DNA from: Picochlorum sp. 'celeri'
Lineage: Eukaryota > Chlorophyta > Trebouxiophyceae
Direction of reading: 5' to 3'
Assembly (NCBI GenBank): GCA_010909725.1
Contig: JAACMV010000007.1
Coordinates: forward strand, 496,001-560,000
DNA length: 64,000 nt
Below, piece after piece: positions 20,114 through 30,877 of this stretch; position 1 is the first letter of the stretch; each line of letters begins with the position of its first letter. Below the pieces are notes generated by a model, which did no database searches, was not told where the DNA came from, and saw only the letters and a list, made by a program, of their open reading frames with translations. Position numbers and translations under genes: made by a program.

Positions 20114-23100
20114 TTATTGGCCAAGAAGGAGGGCATGGAATTCTCCAGTTTTCGCATAAATTTCCTTTGAGGATCCAACAGAGTCTTGAGGGAACACTGT
20201 AACACGAATCATGATATTTCGCATTGAGGCATCTCTGTCACTTGCGTTAGCCTTCAAAAAGATTTCCTTTGATTGAGAAGGCTCTATCAATCCTCTGGCT
20301 GGCCTGACTTCCACAACCAATGCATCCTCTGGGCGAACAGGGTGAATGGTGAAAAATATAACATTCTTGCCCTTGTTTTGAATATGAACCATTTGATCTG
20401 GCATGTGAAAAGGATGTAATCGGAGCGTATGCGGTGCTATGCTAAATCTTGGGATACTATCACGCTGTGGTATATGCTTGGACAAGATGTCAGCAACAGT
20501 GTCTCGCTTCCTCACAGCATCTGTCTTTGTCAGTAGGACTTTGAAAGCACCATAAACTGGTTTGTGGTCGCTATCAACTACGTCCATCCAGCAGCTGTAC
20601 TCTGTCGGAATAATCTCGATTTTCCTTTCCGAGTCAATCAATGAATCTGGTAGTGGGGAAGGTTTGTTGGACGTAAGCGGAACATTTCCCCTGTACATGA
20701 TTCTGTCACACCATGCTGGTATTCTCCTCTTTTCTGAAGAATCATAAGCCAACTCCCCTGTTGCTCCCTTATCGAATTTGTACGTTGGAGGAAAAGCTAT
20801 TTCGGGTTCTTCGAATCCTTTGAAAACTCTGCCGCTGGTGTGCTCTCTCTTTAGTTGGTCGCAAAGAAGAAGAGGGTGTAATTCTCTAGCAGCAATCAAC
20901 TCACACACTTGCTCATAATTACCATCTATGCGATAATTAAAATCTCCCATCCAGAAAACGCCGTCTACATATCGCAGAAACTCATTTTCTGAATTGTTTG
21001 GTGGACTTTGTGTGGAATCTTTTGCGCCACCAGATTGCGTCGAAAACACATCATCCTCTATAGTGGACTCCTCCTGAGGAGACGGCATGTTCTCATCAAC
21101 ATAGTCAGTCTCATCATCATCTTCTTCAAAAATACTTTGCACAGTCTTGAAATTCAGGTCCTTAAGAACGGTATAATAGTTAGCATTTCGCACGTCTACC
21201 GCATGTTGATGGGCAGCAAAGTGAGAACAGATGAATGCAAAGCGATGTCTGAAAAGGGTGAGCTGAACAGCAACGGCACCCTTATTGCCTCCAACTCCTA
21301 GAATACCACAGGCAACAGCCGAAGTATGTACGGCGCCCAGGTCCTTTGCTATGTCTGTTCTTGCAAATACCATGACTATCATACCACTGAGCTGCCTCAA
21401 AGATACATGATACCAATGTCTCCCCAAGGATGCTGATGTAGTATTGACCCAGAACTGGGCATTCGCATTTCCCTTTTCCTGCGATTTCGCCAACAGAGTT
21501 TCCTTAGCTACTGCAATAGCTACCGATGTTCCTCCCATTTCTACCTCTTGCAAGGAAATGACAATCAATGACTTATCGCTGGAGTTCTCACTGATCCATC
21601 GAAAGAAAGGGGATGATGGACTAGGCCTCGACTCCCCACAGTTCCAAGTGACAGCTAAAACACCCAGCGATGCTCTTGAAAAGCAAGGAGCACCGAGGGC
21701 TTTAAATTCCTTCCAACAAGATTCATGTATTCTAGGCCCTTGCTCAACGCTCCACCCAGATATTGAACCATCTGCTGCTAATGTGTATGCTCTGATGCCC
21801 ACTTGTGTTATTGATTTCAGAGAACATCTATGGGCTCTAAACCTTCCTCGCACCGTCTTCTCATCGATTCCAATTCGCACAATATCTCCTAGTAAGGTAC
21901 CAACCCAAATCTCCCTGCCAATACAAGCCATGCATGCTATATCAACACCCAGCATGATGGAATCTTGCAGTTTTCCTGCTGCCGAGTAAATTTCTATATT
22001 GCCCTTCAGGTATGCCACCCATATTGTGTTATTGAAAGGAGCAATCATAGAGAAAATATCCGACCTCAGCACCTGTGCAGGAGCTGCCTCCATTGAATCC
22101 TTTTCAAGTGTATGCTTGCTAATAGAGGATGTGCCAGAGAGTTTCCCACCCAACTTACCAAAAAGCTTTACAGCTTTACCAGCTCCATCTGTTATCCTCT
22201 CCGTCAACTCAACAACACTGCGTTCACTTAATTGTGCCCATGATTCCTGTTGAGAATGGCAATATCCATAGTCTTCCCTTGTGGGCCTCCACAAGACTGC
22301 ACCATTCAGTGGGTCAACCTCCATGCCTTTATCTTTCTCAATCACTGGTGTACCCGAGCTCTCGCTGAAGAAGTTTGCCCTTTTCAGTGGGCTAGAGCCA
22401 TTCGAATGGCCAATCATTCCATAGCACATTCCGCTGCCAACATCCCACAACAAAATATCTTTTGCAGTGGCGCTCCAAATAATATATCCATCAGCAGCAC
22501 TATGCAAAGCAATAATCTTTGACCCATGGGCTCTATCGAATGCACTTCGCCGCAATTCTCTTGCTTTTGTTTCGTTATCGGACGAAAATGGTTTGAACAT
22601 GCTCACAATTGTTGGTGGTCCAGCTGCATGTGGCCAAACCCTCATGACTCCCCGACTACTTCCAGTCCATAAGGCACCATCTATTGCAACAGTCATAGCA
22701 GACACGTATCCAACTCTAAAAGCGCGCCATTGATGAATCAAATGCTCTCTCGCTAAAGCTTTTGCATTGATATCCTTGACAGAATACCCACTGACCCAAC
22801 CTTCCCTGTCAGCCACCCACATCACACTCCGGTCATGATCCATGTAGCAGCACGAAATCTTCTTGCTTTTATATGTTATGTTCTCTATTTCCACACAGGT
22901 CGCAGCATCACTATCTTCTCGAGGACACGCAACCGCCTGATGTGGCTTTGTTGCTGCAAATCTCAGCAGTGATTTGCTAGGTTCTTCAACTGCCTCCAAC
23001 TTTGCAATCTTGCCCTCTGCTGAGCCCCATATCAACATTCCATTTCCAAATGACGGGTATGCAAATAAAAATCCATCGACACCGATCAGTGCATTCAATT

Positions 23101-23896
23101 TTGCCGACTCGTCCGACTTGAGCGGAGGATATCTCACTTCATATGCCAATGGAGGAAGGGAAGTATAACTCCCAGCAGCTTTTAGCTCCCTTCCAACCAA
23201 CGGCTTCATATTCGATGTCACATCTTCAATCCCCAAAGATGATCTCTCACCTACATCTACCTTTCTCGGACTTTGCAGTTCGGGAGCCTCCAACGGACCC
23301 GCACCAACCTCTGCCCAAACGTCTGGATCCAATGCCGCCATCAATAGCTCCTCATTCTCCATATCATATCCTTTCTGTACAAAAGCAACTAGGCGCAAAA
23401 ACAATGAAAACTGATGGCGATTCAACCCTCTAATACCCGTCTGCTGATGAGGAGGCTTGACACTCTTCCATATATCACTCAGCACAGCTGTTGGTAATCC
23501 AGTCCTCTGAAAAAACTCCCTGGCCTTCTGACCACCGACCAACCCTTTCTCATCGCAAGATTCCCGAAAATACTCTTCTATTTGCTCGTTACTCAGCCCA
23601 TCCACCGCAACATATCCATCATCCATCAACTTGGCCTTGGCTATCAAGTCCGCTGCAACAGCAGATATAGACTCTCGCTTCGGAGGCGGGGGTGGATCCC
23701 GTTTCGGTTGCACATCCTACACATAGCATAAAAATAGTAATAGATGCAGCACAACTCTGAGTGCCCATACGCAGCACACACGCACCTCTGCTTGACATTT
23801 TTCTTCCGGGTGGCCAATAGCAGTGCCCATACCATCGTTATCCTCGTTCTCACTAACCTCCCCCGATCCTGTTAACAAATCAATTTTAGACAGCAT
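20114..23896 (-). CDS. Type II inositol polyphosphate 5-phosphatase with EH and beta-propeller domains
   Basis: This enzyme removes the 5-phosphate from inositol phosphates or phosphoinositides. Two exons, 23896-23786 and 23716-20114, with intron 23717-23785 (GTGCGT..GTGTAG), give 1237 residues; the larger frame alone has no ATG start. Residues about 75-170 form an EH-like domain (FFQRTGLPTAVLSDIWKSV..LNRHQFSLFLRLVAF). Residues about 200-700 read as a WD40-type propeller (SVMWVADREGWVSGY, IWVGTLLGDIVRIG). The catalytic IPPc domain starts at LAVTWNCGE, with ISLQEVEMGG, WMGDFNYRID near 962, PAWCDRIMYRG and SDHKPVYGAF near 1090. A beta-rich C-terminal region follows. Propeller plus IPPc resembles plant 5PTase12-14/FRA3; the EH domain is extra. 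Confidence 0.9.
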
Positions 23897-23997
23897 GGTC
23901 TCCAATGCGTGGATGGATCAATCAGTTCCAGGAGAGACAGCACAGATTCCACGCCCAGTGACTGGAGTCGTAGCTCTCATAGAACCTTACGATTCAA

Positions 23998-24325
23998 TCA
24001 TGTATGGAAATTATTTTTTAATACAATTGTACTCGGTTGCTTGAATGTGGATGGGAGACCCTGATAATCAATTGGGATACATGGGTTCCTTAGTAAGGCT
24101 ATTTAAGTTACATACCCCACTGATCAGTCCGCTATATAGCGGATTATTCAAGACTGCATGTCTTGGCCATGCATCCGATGCAACAGCACGATGAATCTCG
24201 CTCCCATTCATGCGACCAAGAAGCATATTGTGCGTGGATTGATCGAAAAATCGCCTGCCAGGGACATTCTTGACATGAGGTGATCTGAACGAAATTCCAG
24301 TTTCGAAATTTGGAGCCCTGGCCAT
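23998..24325 (-). CDS. Small unknown protein, 90 residues, two exons
   Basis: Exon 24325-24116 and exon 24060-23998 flank a 55-base intron (24061-24115, GTATGT..TTATCAG), giving 90 residues. The composition is ordinary and the sequence structured (KNVPGRRFFDQSTHNMLLG, VLNNPLYSGLISG), rich in Asn, Arg, Pro and aromatic residues. That is the style of small axonemal microtubule-inner proteins, but I cannot assign a family. The upstream boundary is the edge of a degenerate transposon copy. The stop lies 101 bases from the start of the 5-phosphatase gene on the same strand. Intron and identity are tentative. Confidence 0.45.
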
Positions 24326-24369
24326 CTTCGCGGGTATCGTTTGAAATTTCGACTTTATAAAAACACAAA

Positions 24370-25138
24370 GGGGTATATAATGATCTGTAAAGTGCTCTGA
24401 GGTGGGAACATGTCGCAGTTGAAGCGATAGTACCCAGTACGTTCTCTTGGGTGGACAGAGAGAACAAAAAGACGTCGGCTATTCGATTCGCTGTCATGCT
24501 CTCAAATACCTGATGTTGGATACTTAAGAAGAAATAATGTATCGGTACGAGGCCCATTATCTACAAATCCATTCTGGGTTGGGGGGCACTGTGAGGGGAG
24601 CACGTCAGTCTACCCGTTGAATTCATCATCGGTAAAGTCGTTCAATTCATACAAGTGTGTTTATGCTGCAGAAAAATGGAAGAGCATAAATAAACTGGAA
24701 GAGCACAGCATATATCTTCTATATCTTCTTATGGTATACTGCTCTGCGAGGTCGCGGTCAAGATCCGCATGAATGCGCATCGGTACCGACCGGGTCTTGC
24801 ATTGTCTTGTCTCCAGGCGGTTCAAATATACACAGTCATGCGATGGACCCATGGTGGATATGGCATCACAAATATTATAAGAATGAATCTTGGTTGCTAG
24901 GAAAATATAGGAACATGATTATATTGCTAGGAATGGCACGTTTCACGAGGCGCGAACTGTCTCGCAGGTGGCACCGAAAAAATAACCAACTTCCGATATA
25001 GAGCGAATTTGGCGCTATCGCAAGATTCTATATAATTTAAATATGTTATGTAATGGATTGGTCTACGCGATATGGTTCCATAAGGCTCGGAATCGATACA
25101 ATCGCCAGGATAATCTTTTCCCCGCGCGGGCGCCTATA
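24370..25138 (+). pseudogene. Degenerate 3' fragment of a Tnp2-like transposase plus transposon end
   Basis: This stretch aligns by eye with the 3' part of the transposase gene at 54031-57296 and its flank, in opposite orientation. Shared blocks include CCATTATCTACAA (24560s versus the complement of 54290s), GGTATACTG with the following Arg/Ser-rich codons, TTTGAACC-CCTGGAGAC (here on the minus strand) and ATCGGAAGTTGG. Stops and indels interrupt the frame, so it is dead. The right end near 25136 (GCGCCTATA) is the counterpart of the intact element's terminus. The left end is a truncation near 24370, so the 5' part of the transposase and the other terminus are missing. Confidence 0.7.
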
Positions 25139-25423
25139 CAGGCGCGCCAACCCGGGCGTAGCGTAAATTACAATGCTTTGGTTCTAAGATGCATCTGGAA
25201 ATCCGGATCAGCTGGCGTAGTCATGTAAAGTTAATCATGTGCAAAAGTTTATCTTACGCTACGTTTTGAGGAGGATACAAGAGCTCCCTGTTTCTTACAA
25301 GAGCCGGTTCAGTTTCGTACCTCAAAGTATTTTCTTGCACTGTGTTGCTTTTCTGATCGCGCTGATCTGTACATTCAGCTTGTGCCGCATATCAAATATT
25401 GATATACTACAACTTCTTTGCCC
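25139..25423. other. Intergenic region before secreted-protein gene
   Basis: It follows the transposon end and precedes the secreted-protein gene. An inverted repeat GCGCCT..AGGCGC straddles the transposon end at about 25130. Nothing else is recognisable. Confidence 0.4.
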
Positions 25424-26278
25424 ATGAGTATCTCGACGACTCTCTTTGTGCAGGCGCTCTCCCTATTTGCTTGCTCGGGCCTCGTCACTGTGGTGAATGG
25501 CGGATACACCGCTTGGTGTAAGGTGGACGAAACCAAGAGCCCTCCAGACGACCAGTGGAGACGCCACGACACGAGGGCCACTACTGAACCTTGGCGTCAA
25601 GCACCTCTGAGCCAAGCGCAGTTGGACGCTCTGGAGATGCAGGTGGATGATCCTGCACGGCTTCTCATAGGTGGAAGAGGTCAGGGTCACATTGTCGGGG
25701 TTCCTTCAACGATCGAAGGAGGGGGCTGTACAGAAAATTCTTATTGTATGTGGATGTGCCAAGCTTTATGTTGTTTGGCTAAGGACTGCAAAGTTGCGGT
25801 GCAGCAAACAAGAGAGGGCTCCTCCTGCTGTGATGGTGATCCGACATGCCTGTGCACAGTTGAGGAGAAGCATCGCTGGTGCTATCTGCATGCTACTCTT
25901 GACACGCTGGTGAAATCCAACAATGCTGCAATATGCGAGAATGATGAGAAGTATACCTGGCCAGAGATGACAGGTCAATGCGCAAAACTGGTGCAGTCAG
26001 AACTAGGCCTGACTGTAGACCAAGCAAATTACATTGCAAGCCTGGGAGGCACGGGTCGTAAAGCCAGAGCCCTTTCTGGAAAGGACGAAAGCAAGATAAT
26101 GGATGGTTGGAAACCCCCCAAACAGCTTCTTACTGCCAAAAGGGCTGCGAAACTGGAGAAGAACATGAAGAAGGTCGAAAAGAAGATGGCAGACAAAGTC
26201 CGCAAGGCCCAGAAGAAAGCTGGAGGAACTAAGAAGTGGATGGCCAATATCGCTGAAAACACGTGTCCTTCTTCCTAG
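25424..26278 (+). CDS. Secreted Cys-rich protein with Lys-rich helical tail
   Basis: The frame opens with TTG at 25418; ATG 25424 is the first start, giving 284 residues. A signal peptide (SISTTLFVQALSLFACSGL, ending before GGYTAW) is evident. Residues about 100-160 are dense in cysteine (CMWMCQALCCLAKDC, SSCCDGDPTCLCTVEEK), probably disulfide-bonded. A short conserved-looking helix follows (AKLVQSELGLTVDQANYIA), and then a very basic coiled region near 225-270 (KLEKNMKKVEKKMADKVRK). It resembles no family I know. With the two genes at 11896-13341 it makes a set of secreted, lysine-rich, cysteine-rich proteins in this window. Confidence 0.7.
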   Translation: MSISTTLFVQALSLFACSGLVTVVNGGYTAWCKVDETKSPPDDQWRRHDTRATTEPWRQAPLSQAQLDALEMQVDDPARLLIGGRGQGHIVGVPSTIEGGGCTENSYCMWMCQALCCLAKDCKVAVQQTREGSSCCDGDPTCLCTVEEKHRWCYLHATLDTLVKSNNAAICENDEKYTWPEMTGQCAKLVQSELGLTVDQANYIASLGGTGRKARALSGKDESKIMDGWKPPKQLLTAKRAAKLEKNMKKVEKKMADKVRKAQKKAGGTKKWMANIAENTCPSS

Positions 26279-26533
26279 TCAGTGATGGGGATGATCATGG
26301 CGGCAACAATAGCTCGAATTCCGAGCTTGTAGGCACCTGTGTATTGTAGTGCTATTGTTTGGCATTTGTCCTGTGTGCTTCTCTCTGCCGTTTGTCTGTG
26401 TAATAACATCTTTTACTGCGGCACCCAATGAGCGCATTCCGCAGCCATGTCATGGTCTCTGTTCGGATTTGGGGCGCAGTCAGCCCTGGAAATTCGGAAC
26501 GTCTTTTCCTTGGGATGCAGATGAGGTACAGAA

Positions 26534-26551
26534 AGTGCAGAATTCTGCACT
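26534..26551. repeat. 18-bp perfect palindrome upstream of CNNM gene
   Basis: AGTGCAGAATTCTGCACT is a perfect palindrome, 106 bases before the CNNM-type start codon. The surrounding gap 26279-26656 holds no gene. A GGTTCGAAGCC motif at about 26556 resembles a tRNA B box, but no cloverleaf can be drawn. Confidence 0.6.
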
Positions 26552-26656
26552 CTGGGGTTCGAAGCCCATGTACCAGGGCTAGTCTCATCATGGACTTCAT
26601 CCGAGACAGCACGGTGAATCTCAGCAAACTAAACAATATATTTTTATACCCAAAAA

Positions 26657-27859
26657 ATGCGTCCTATATCAGCATTAGATTGGTCAAATGAAGCAAGCAC
26701 GGTCTATTTGAGTGTCGTTTCGGTGGTTCTCATTGGAATTTCAGGATTATGTGCCGGACTCACCCTGGCCCTTTTAAGTTTGGATTTAAATGATTTAGAA
26801 ATATTGAAAAGGAGTCATGGGGAGGAGGGGAGGAGGCTTGCTGAGTCAGTGCAGCCTCTGTTGAAGAAACCTCACCTACTCCTTGTCACTCTGCTGCTTG
26901 TGAATTCGTTGTGCATGGAAGCGCTTCCGTTGTGTCTGGATCGGTTATTGGACCCAGTCAGTGCTATAGTAATATCTGTGACTGTTATATTGCTCTTTGG
27001 GGAAATTATACCTCAAGCTGTATGCAAAAAACATGGGTTGAAGATTGCGGCGAACCTTGCGTGGTTGGTCAAGTTGATGATATTCCTCACGTATCCATTG
27101 TCGTATCCAATATCAAAGGTGCTGGATGCTTTGCTTGGGGTGGAAAAGCGTGCACTCTTCCGTCGAAAAGAGATTGAAGCGTTGATCGATGCGCACGCAT
27201 CGCGAGAAGGGAGTGCTGAAGATCATCTTGGGGAGCAGCCATACATCAGTAGAGAAGAGGCACGGATTGTGCACGGGGCTCTTCAGTTATACGAGACGAA
27301 TATCTCCGACTCTATGACTTCCATCGATCGGGTGTTTCGATTAGATTGGAATGATGTGTACGATGAAGATCTTCTGCTGAATATTATAGAGAGTGGACAC
27401 AGTAGAATCCCAATTTGCCTTGGAGACGTGGATGAGTACAAGTGCCTTCTCGTCAAAGAACTCTTACTTTTGCCGAACGATATTTTACAGATGAAAATGA
27501 GAATCAGAGATATAGAGGAATTATCTGGCCTACTACGGGATATGCCAATCTTTCTGGAATCAAGCAAAAAGATTGATTGCATCAATCACATGATGAATGC
27601 CATGCGCCACATGGCTCTTGTGGTGGACACCATCACGGAGAATAACACCATAGTACAGACTGATGATGCTCCATTACTGGTGCATGGGAAACGACGCGTG
27701 ATTGGAATATTGACTTTGGAAGATTTACTTGAAGATCTTCTTGTGGAGGAAATTGTCGATGAAACGGACACCTTTAAAACCAATAAGAGAGAGCAACCCT
27801 TGGATAATCCCCATTATAGATGGAAGATGGCTTTGATTGAGAAAAGGAGACGCGCATAA
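26657..27859 (+). CDS. CNNM/CorC-type DUF21-CBS membrane protein
   Basis: This is a 400-residue single-exon protein. The N-terminal DUF21 domain has four hydrophobic segments within residues 15-150 (LSVVSVVLIGISGLCAGLTL, LLVTLLLVNSLCMEALPL, IVISVTVILLFGEIIPQ, LMIFLTYPLSYPISKVLDAL). It includes the family hallmark FGEIIPQAVCKKHG. A CBS pair follows (SMTSIDRVFRLDWNDVYDE, SRIPICLGD, VIGILTLEDLLEDLLVEEI). Members of this family transport or sense Mg2+ (CNNM, CorC, yeast Mam3). The usual acidic cyclic-nucleotide-like C-terminal domain is absent; the protein ends soon after the second CBS, as in plant DUF21 proteins. It converges on the DUF3181 gene with a 37-base gap. Confidence 0.9.
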   Translation: MRPISALDWSNEASTVYLSVVSVVLIGISGLCAGLTLALLSLDLNDLEILKRSHGEEGRRLAESVQPLLKKPHLLLVTLLLVNSLCMEALPLCLDRLLDPVSAIVISVTVILLFGEIIPQAVCKKHGLKIAANLAWLVKLMIFLTYPLSYPISKVLDALLGVEKRALFRRKEIEALIDAHASREGSAEDHLGEQPYISREEARIVHGALQLYETNISDSMTSIDRVFRLDWNDVYDEDLLLNIIESGHSRIPICLGDVDEYKCLLVKELLLLPNDILQMKMRIRDIEELSGLLRDMPIFLESSKKIDCINHMMNAMRHMALVVDTITENNTIVQTDDAPLLVHGKRRVIGILTLEDLLEDLLVEEIVDETDTFKTNKREQPLDNPHYRWKMALIEKRRRA

Positions 27860-27896
27860 TGAATAAAATACATATACATTGTAAATACAAAACACC

Positions 27897-28406
27897 TCAC
27901 ATGTTTCGTTGTGCAAACTCCTCACACAGGTCCACCAGGTCTGACACACAAAAAGAAGGCATCACATCTTTCAACGCCACCGTCATCTTACCCTGACCAA
28001 GCTTGATAGGCACCTTCTTCAAAGCATCCTCAACATCCCGCCCATCACACGATCCCCGACTCATCATATCCTCTCCCAGTTTTGTTCCAAGAACTGTCGC
28101 CAGACTCGTCTGCCCTTCCACCTTGATATCTTTCAAGAATAAATGCCATCCAGCTATATCTATATAACAATCCTTGCCAATAGCATCAATAAGCTCCTCG
28201 TATGGCCCCTTATTCGAGGAAGATGTTGCAACAAAAGATGCCAGATCGAACCACCCATCAATCCCTCCTCCAGCCCCGACCCGAAGGACTGGACGACCAC
28301 TTTTTCTATATATACTCATACATCTATATGTCGTGGTGTGACGTCTGCCGAGAACAGCAATTGGCCTGCCGATACCTGAAATGCTAGGAATTCCCTGTCG
28401 AATCAT
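27897..28406 (-). CDS. DUF3181 family plastid protein
   Basis: The open frame begins with TTG at 28424; ATG 28406 is the first start, giving 169 residues. The first 50 residues are basic and Ser/Thr/Arg-rich, fitting a plastid transit peptide. The rest matches the cyanobacterial and plastid DUF3181 family: KDCYIDIAGWHLFLKDIKVEG, then the block ALKKVPIKLGQGKMTVALK and DVMPSFCVSDLVDL. The biochemical role of DUF3181 is not known to me. It is divergent from the bZIP gene across a 685-base region. Confidence 0.82.
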   Translation of the reverse strand: MIRQGIPSISGIGRPIAVLGRRHTTTYRCMSIYRKSGRPVLRVGAGGGIDGWFDLASFVATSSSNKGPYEELIDAIGKDCYIDIAGWHLFLKDIKVEGQTSLATVLGTKLGEDMMSRGSCDGRDVEDALKKVPIKLGQGKMTVALKDVMPSFCVSDLVDLCEEFAQRNM

Positions 28407-29091
28407 CTTCTTCTCAATCTTCAAAGATCAATCTTTGATTCACAATGTTATAGTCGTATAAATTATTGCTATTCAGAAAATAAATCCCTATGTTGAAAGT
28501 GTCTCGGTACCAGACAATCTAATGATTTTGAATCAAATTTAGTCTCCTATTTAATACTGTATAGTAATTACTATATTATAATATAAGAAATCCAACATTG
28601 GATTGGAGCCTTGCAATTGCATGCATCTTAAGAGCGAGTACCACCACTGTATATACATATATATATCTTGAGAGAATGAAGCTTCAGAGTGGCAACTAGA
28701 GAACAGCATCCCATCGAAACAATCTCAATGATCTTGAATCAATCACCATCAGTGATGGCGCCATGGCTGGTGATGTATCGTACATCTCTCGTCTGGATGC
28801 GTCTGTTCACGCTTGTGTCTGACTGGGGAGTCTAACCCTATTCCAATAGGGCATGTAGGTTCTACTACTACTGGCGACTCTTATCCGATACTGTAAGAAT
28901 CGTGTATTTGTTACATATAATTCACAGTTAAGTAATTAACGTCTAGTGTCTTGTGAAAAAGATTGCATCTTGGAGTGTGTGATACGATACGTCGACACAC
29001 GCCGTATCACGCTCGACGGAGAATATCATTTCAGCAGGTTGTCACATAACGGCACGGTGTTGTATCGAGATTAAAAATCGATACCATTAAG
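28407..29091. promoter_or_regulatory. Long divergent upstream region with several palindromes
   Basis: No gene is seen between DUF3181 and the bZIP gene. Symmetric elements are TATAGTAATTACTATA (28560-28575, perfect), TATATTATAATATA just after it, CCCTATT-CC-AATAGGG (28836-28851) and GTGATACG..CGTATCAC (28979-28986 with 29003-29010). The long 5' region is unusual for this compact window and may reflect more complex control of the bZIP gene. Regulatory role is inferred. Confidence 0.45.
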
Positions 29092-30540
29092 ATGAATCAG
29101 CAGGAATCAGGTGGGTTTGATCCGAACAACTCTTGCCCGGGCCCTGTGCTGGGGCTTGAGCCAGGGTCAGACTGTAAAGATTTCCTGTTGAAAGACTTGG
29201 ACGACATACTCTCTCCTGAGATCGAGGTTGCTCTTTTGAACGAGTTGTGCGGTCCGGATAATACGTTACTGCAGGAGGCTCATGACCAAGAATTCACACA
29301 GAGCAAAGTTTCTCAGGGCTCGGGATCTGCCCCGTCTCCAGGATCTACTGATGAGAAAGCTCAGACGGATGGCAATTTGAGTAATTCAAAGGGAAAGAAG
29401 ACGTCCGATGAGCAAAACGGAACAAATCGTAACGCTTCAAGGCAGCGCCGGTACCGCCAAAGGAAGAAGGAAAAGGAGGACAAGATCAAGATGGAGATTG
29501 AGGAATTGAAGGCTGCGGTTGCATCTGTGAGGATACAGAACAGGGATTTGAGGAATAAGCAAGATGCGATGACATCAATGCTGGGATACAACAGAGACGC
29601 GTTGAATGTGCTGGTAGGTACACCAGAGGGTGAAGAGAATGTGGTTGTACAGCATGCTCAGGTGGTGGATGATACCACGATAACTGACATGCAGGAGTTT
29701 TTGAAAGCCAGAGATGTGAATATTGGAACTTTGTATGCGGATGTGCTGTCTTCGTTTCAAGCGCAAATCGCTCAGAAAGATGGAGAGATTCCTCTTGGAA
29801 CGAGAATGGATATGTTCTCAAATGTCCTCAAGACACTTCCGCCTAGTTCCATGTATCAGCTCTTCCGTAGCCAGATTGGCAGTCTTTTGAATGAATATGA
29901 CAGGTGTACACGGGACCCTGAGAGACAGGAGGTGATGAAGAGAGAAATGAAGGCTCTCTTCAGCATGAGGACTGAAGCAATTGGCGAGATGGCTCAAAAG
30001 CATCCTAAAATTGTCTTGTCGCATCTTACTGATGGATGGGTAGGAGGAGATTTCAACCAAGGCATCATGCCTGAGAGTCCGAATAGAATGGACCAGTCAG
30101 CTCTTTTGGCACTTGTGAAGCATCTCGAACTCACAGACAGCCAAATCTCCAGTCTGTGCAAGCATTGGGAGTCTTTTATTGGAGCCTGGAACACATCAGC
30201 TGATAATCTGTACGACGTACTTCCACCTGATCCTAACTTTCAAGAGGTGGATGATGATGAAAAGGCCATTTCTGAAGGATCAAGTGACACCATTGTTGAC
30301 GTCCTTGAGTCACAAGGTATGCATGGGTCGATGCGTCAGGCATTTTTGATGCATGCTGTGAGGCAGAATATCGAAGATATTTCAAAACAGCAGGTGTATA
30401 TAGTCCTGGAGCTTGCTCAAAATATTTGCACCGTCTTAACTCCGCTCCAAAAGGCGAGGCTTTGCGTGTTCCAAGAGAGTGCACCAAACTGCATTTATTT
30501 GCCCTTCATGCTCACAGATCTCCCACCCAAGGTATGTTGA
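29092..30540 (+). CDS. bZIP transcription factor
   Basis: This is a single-exon protein of 482 residues. The basic region at about 112-130 (NRNASRQRRYRQRKKEKEDK) carries the NxxxSRxxRxRK pattern of bZIP DNA contacts. It continues into a leucine-zipper-like helix (IEELKAAVASVRIQNRDL). The N-terminus is acidic and Ser-rich, likely an activation region. The 300-residue C-terminal part is helical with no family I recognise; it holds LTPLQKARLCVFQES near the end. The frame closes in LPPKVC through AAG-GTATGT-TGA, so a donor site at the very end could alter the last residues, but no convincing downstream exon is visible. Confidence 0.85.
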   Translation: MNQQESGGFDPNNSCPGPVLGLEPGSDCKDFLLKDLDDILSPEIEVALLNELCGPDNTLLQEAHDQEFTQSKVSQGSGSAPSPGSTDEKAQTDGNLSNSKGKKTSDEQNGTNRNASRQRRYRQRKKEKEDKIKMEIEELKAAVASVRIQNRDLRNKQDAMTSMLGYNRDALNVLVGTPEGEENVVVQHAQVVDDTTITDMQEFLKARDVNIGTLYADVLSSFQAQIAQKDGEIPLGTRMDMFSNVLKTLPPSSMYQLFRSQIGSLLNEYDRCTRDPERQEVMKREMKALFSMRTEAIGEMAQKHPKIVLSHLTDGWVGGDFNQGIMPESPNRMDQSALLALVKHLELTDSQISSLCKHWESFIGAWNTSADNLYDVLPPDPNFQEVDDDEKAISEGSSDTIVDVLESQGMHGSMRQAFLMHAVRQNIEDISKQQVYIVLELAQNICTVLTPLQKARLCVFQESAPNCIYLPFMLTDLPPKVC

Positions 30541-30877
30541 GAAGGAAGCACTTTGGTGGCAAGATGGAATCTTTCTCAAGTACAAACGAAAACAAATTAC
30601 TTCTTTTGAGGCGTGCATAAAACACGTCTTTTCATGATGATCCCTTACTTACCGGCAAGTTCTTATCTGTGGCACACTCAGTTGGTGTGTGTATTCTGTC
30701 CATTTGGACAAGAAAGTGCTTTCTTTGCTGGAACAGTCTAGTTTACTAGACTACTCGTATATACCAATATCTGGCCAGGTACTCCATGGAGTACTGGACT
30801 GTCATCTTTTCTACTTTTTTTCTTCCTGCTTTCTTGATGTTTCAATTTCAAGTCTTTACAATTTAAAATCCTTGTAT
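30541..30877. other. Convergent gap with two inverted repeats
   Basis: Between the convergent bZIP and NRPS genes lie AGTCTAGT-TT-ACTAGACT (30735-30752) and GTACTCCATGGAGTAC (30779-30794, perfect 16 bp). They could act as bidirectional 3'-end signals; this is inference. No gene is seen. Confidence 0.5.

Noticed and set aside
26500..26580. tRNA gene suggested by GGTTCGAAGCC
   Set aside because: No T-stem, acceptor stem or A box can be paired around it.
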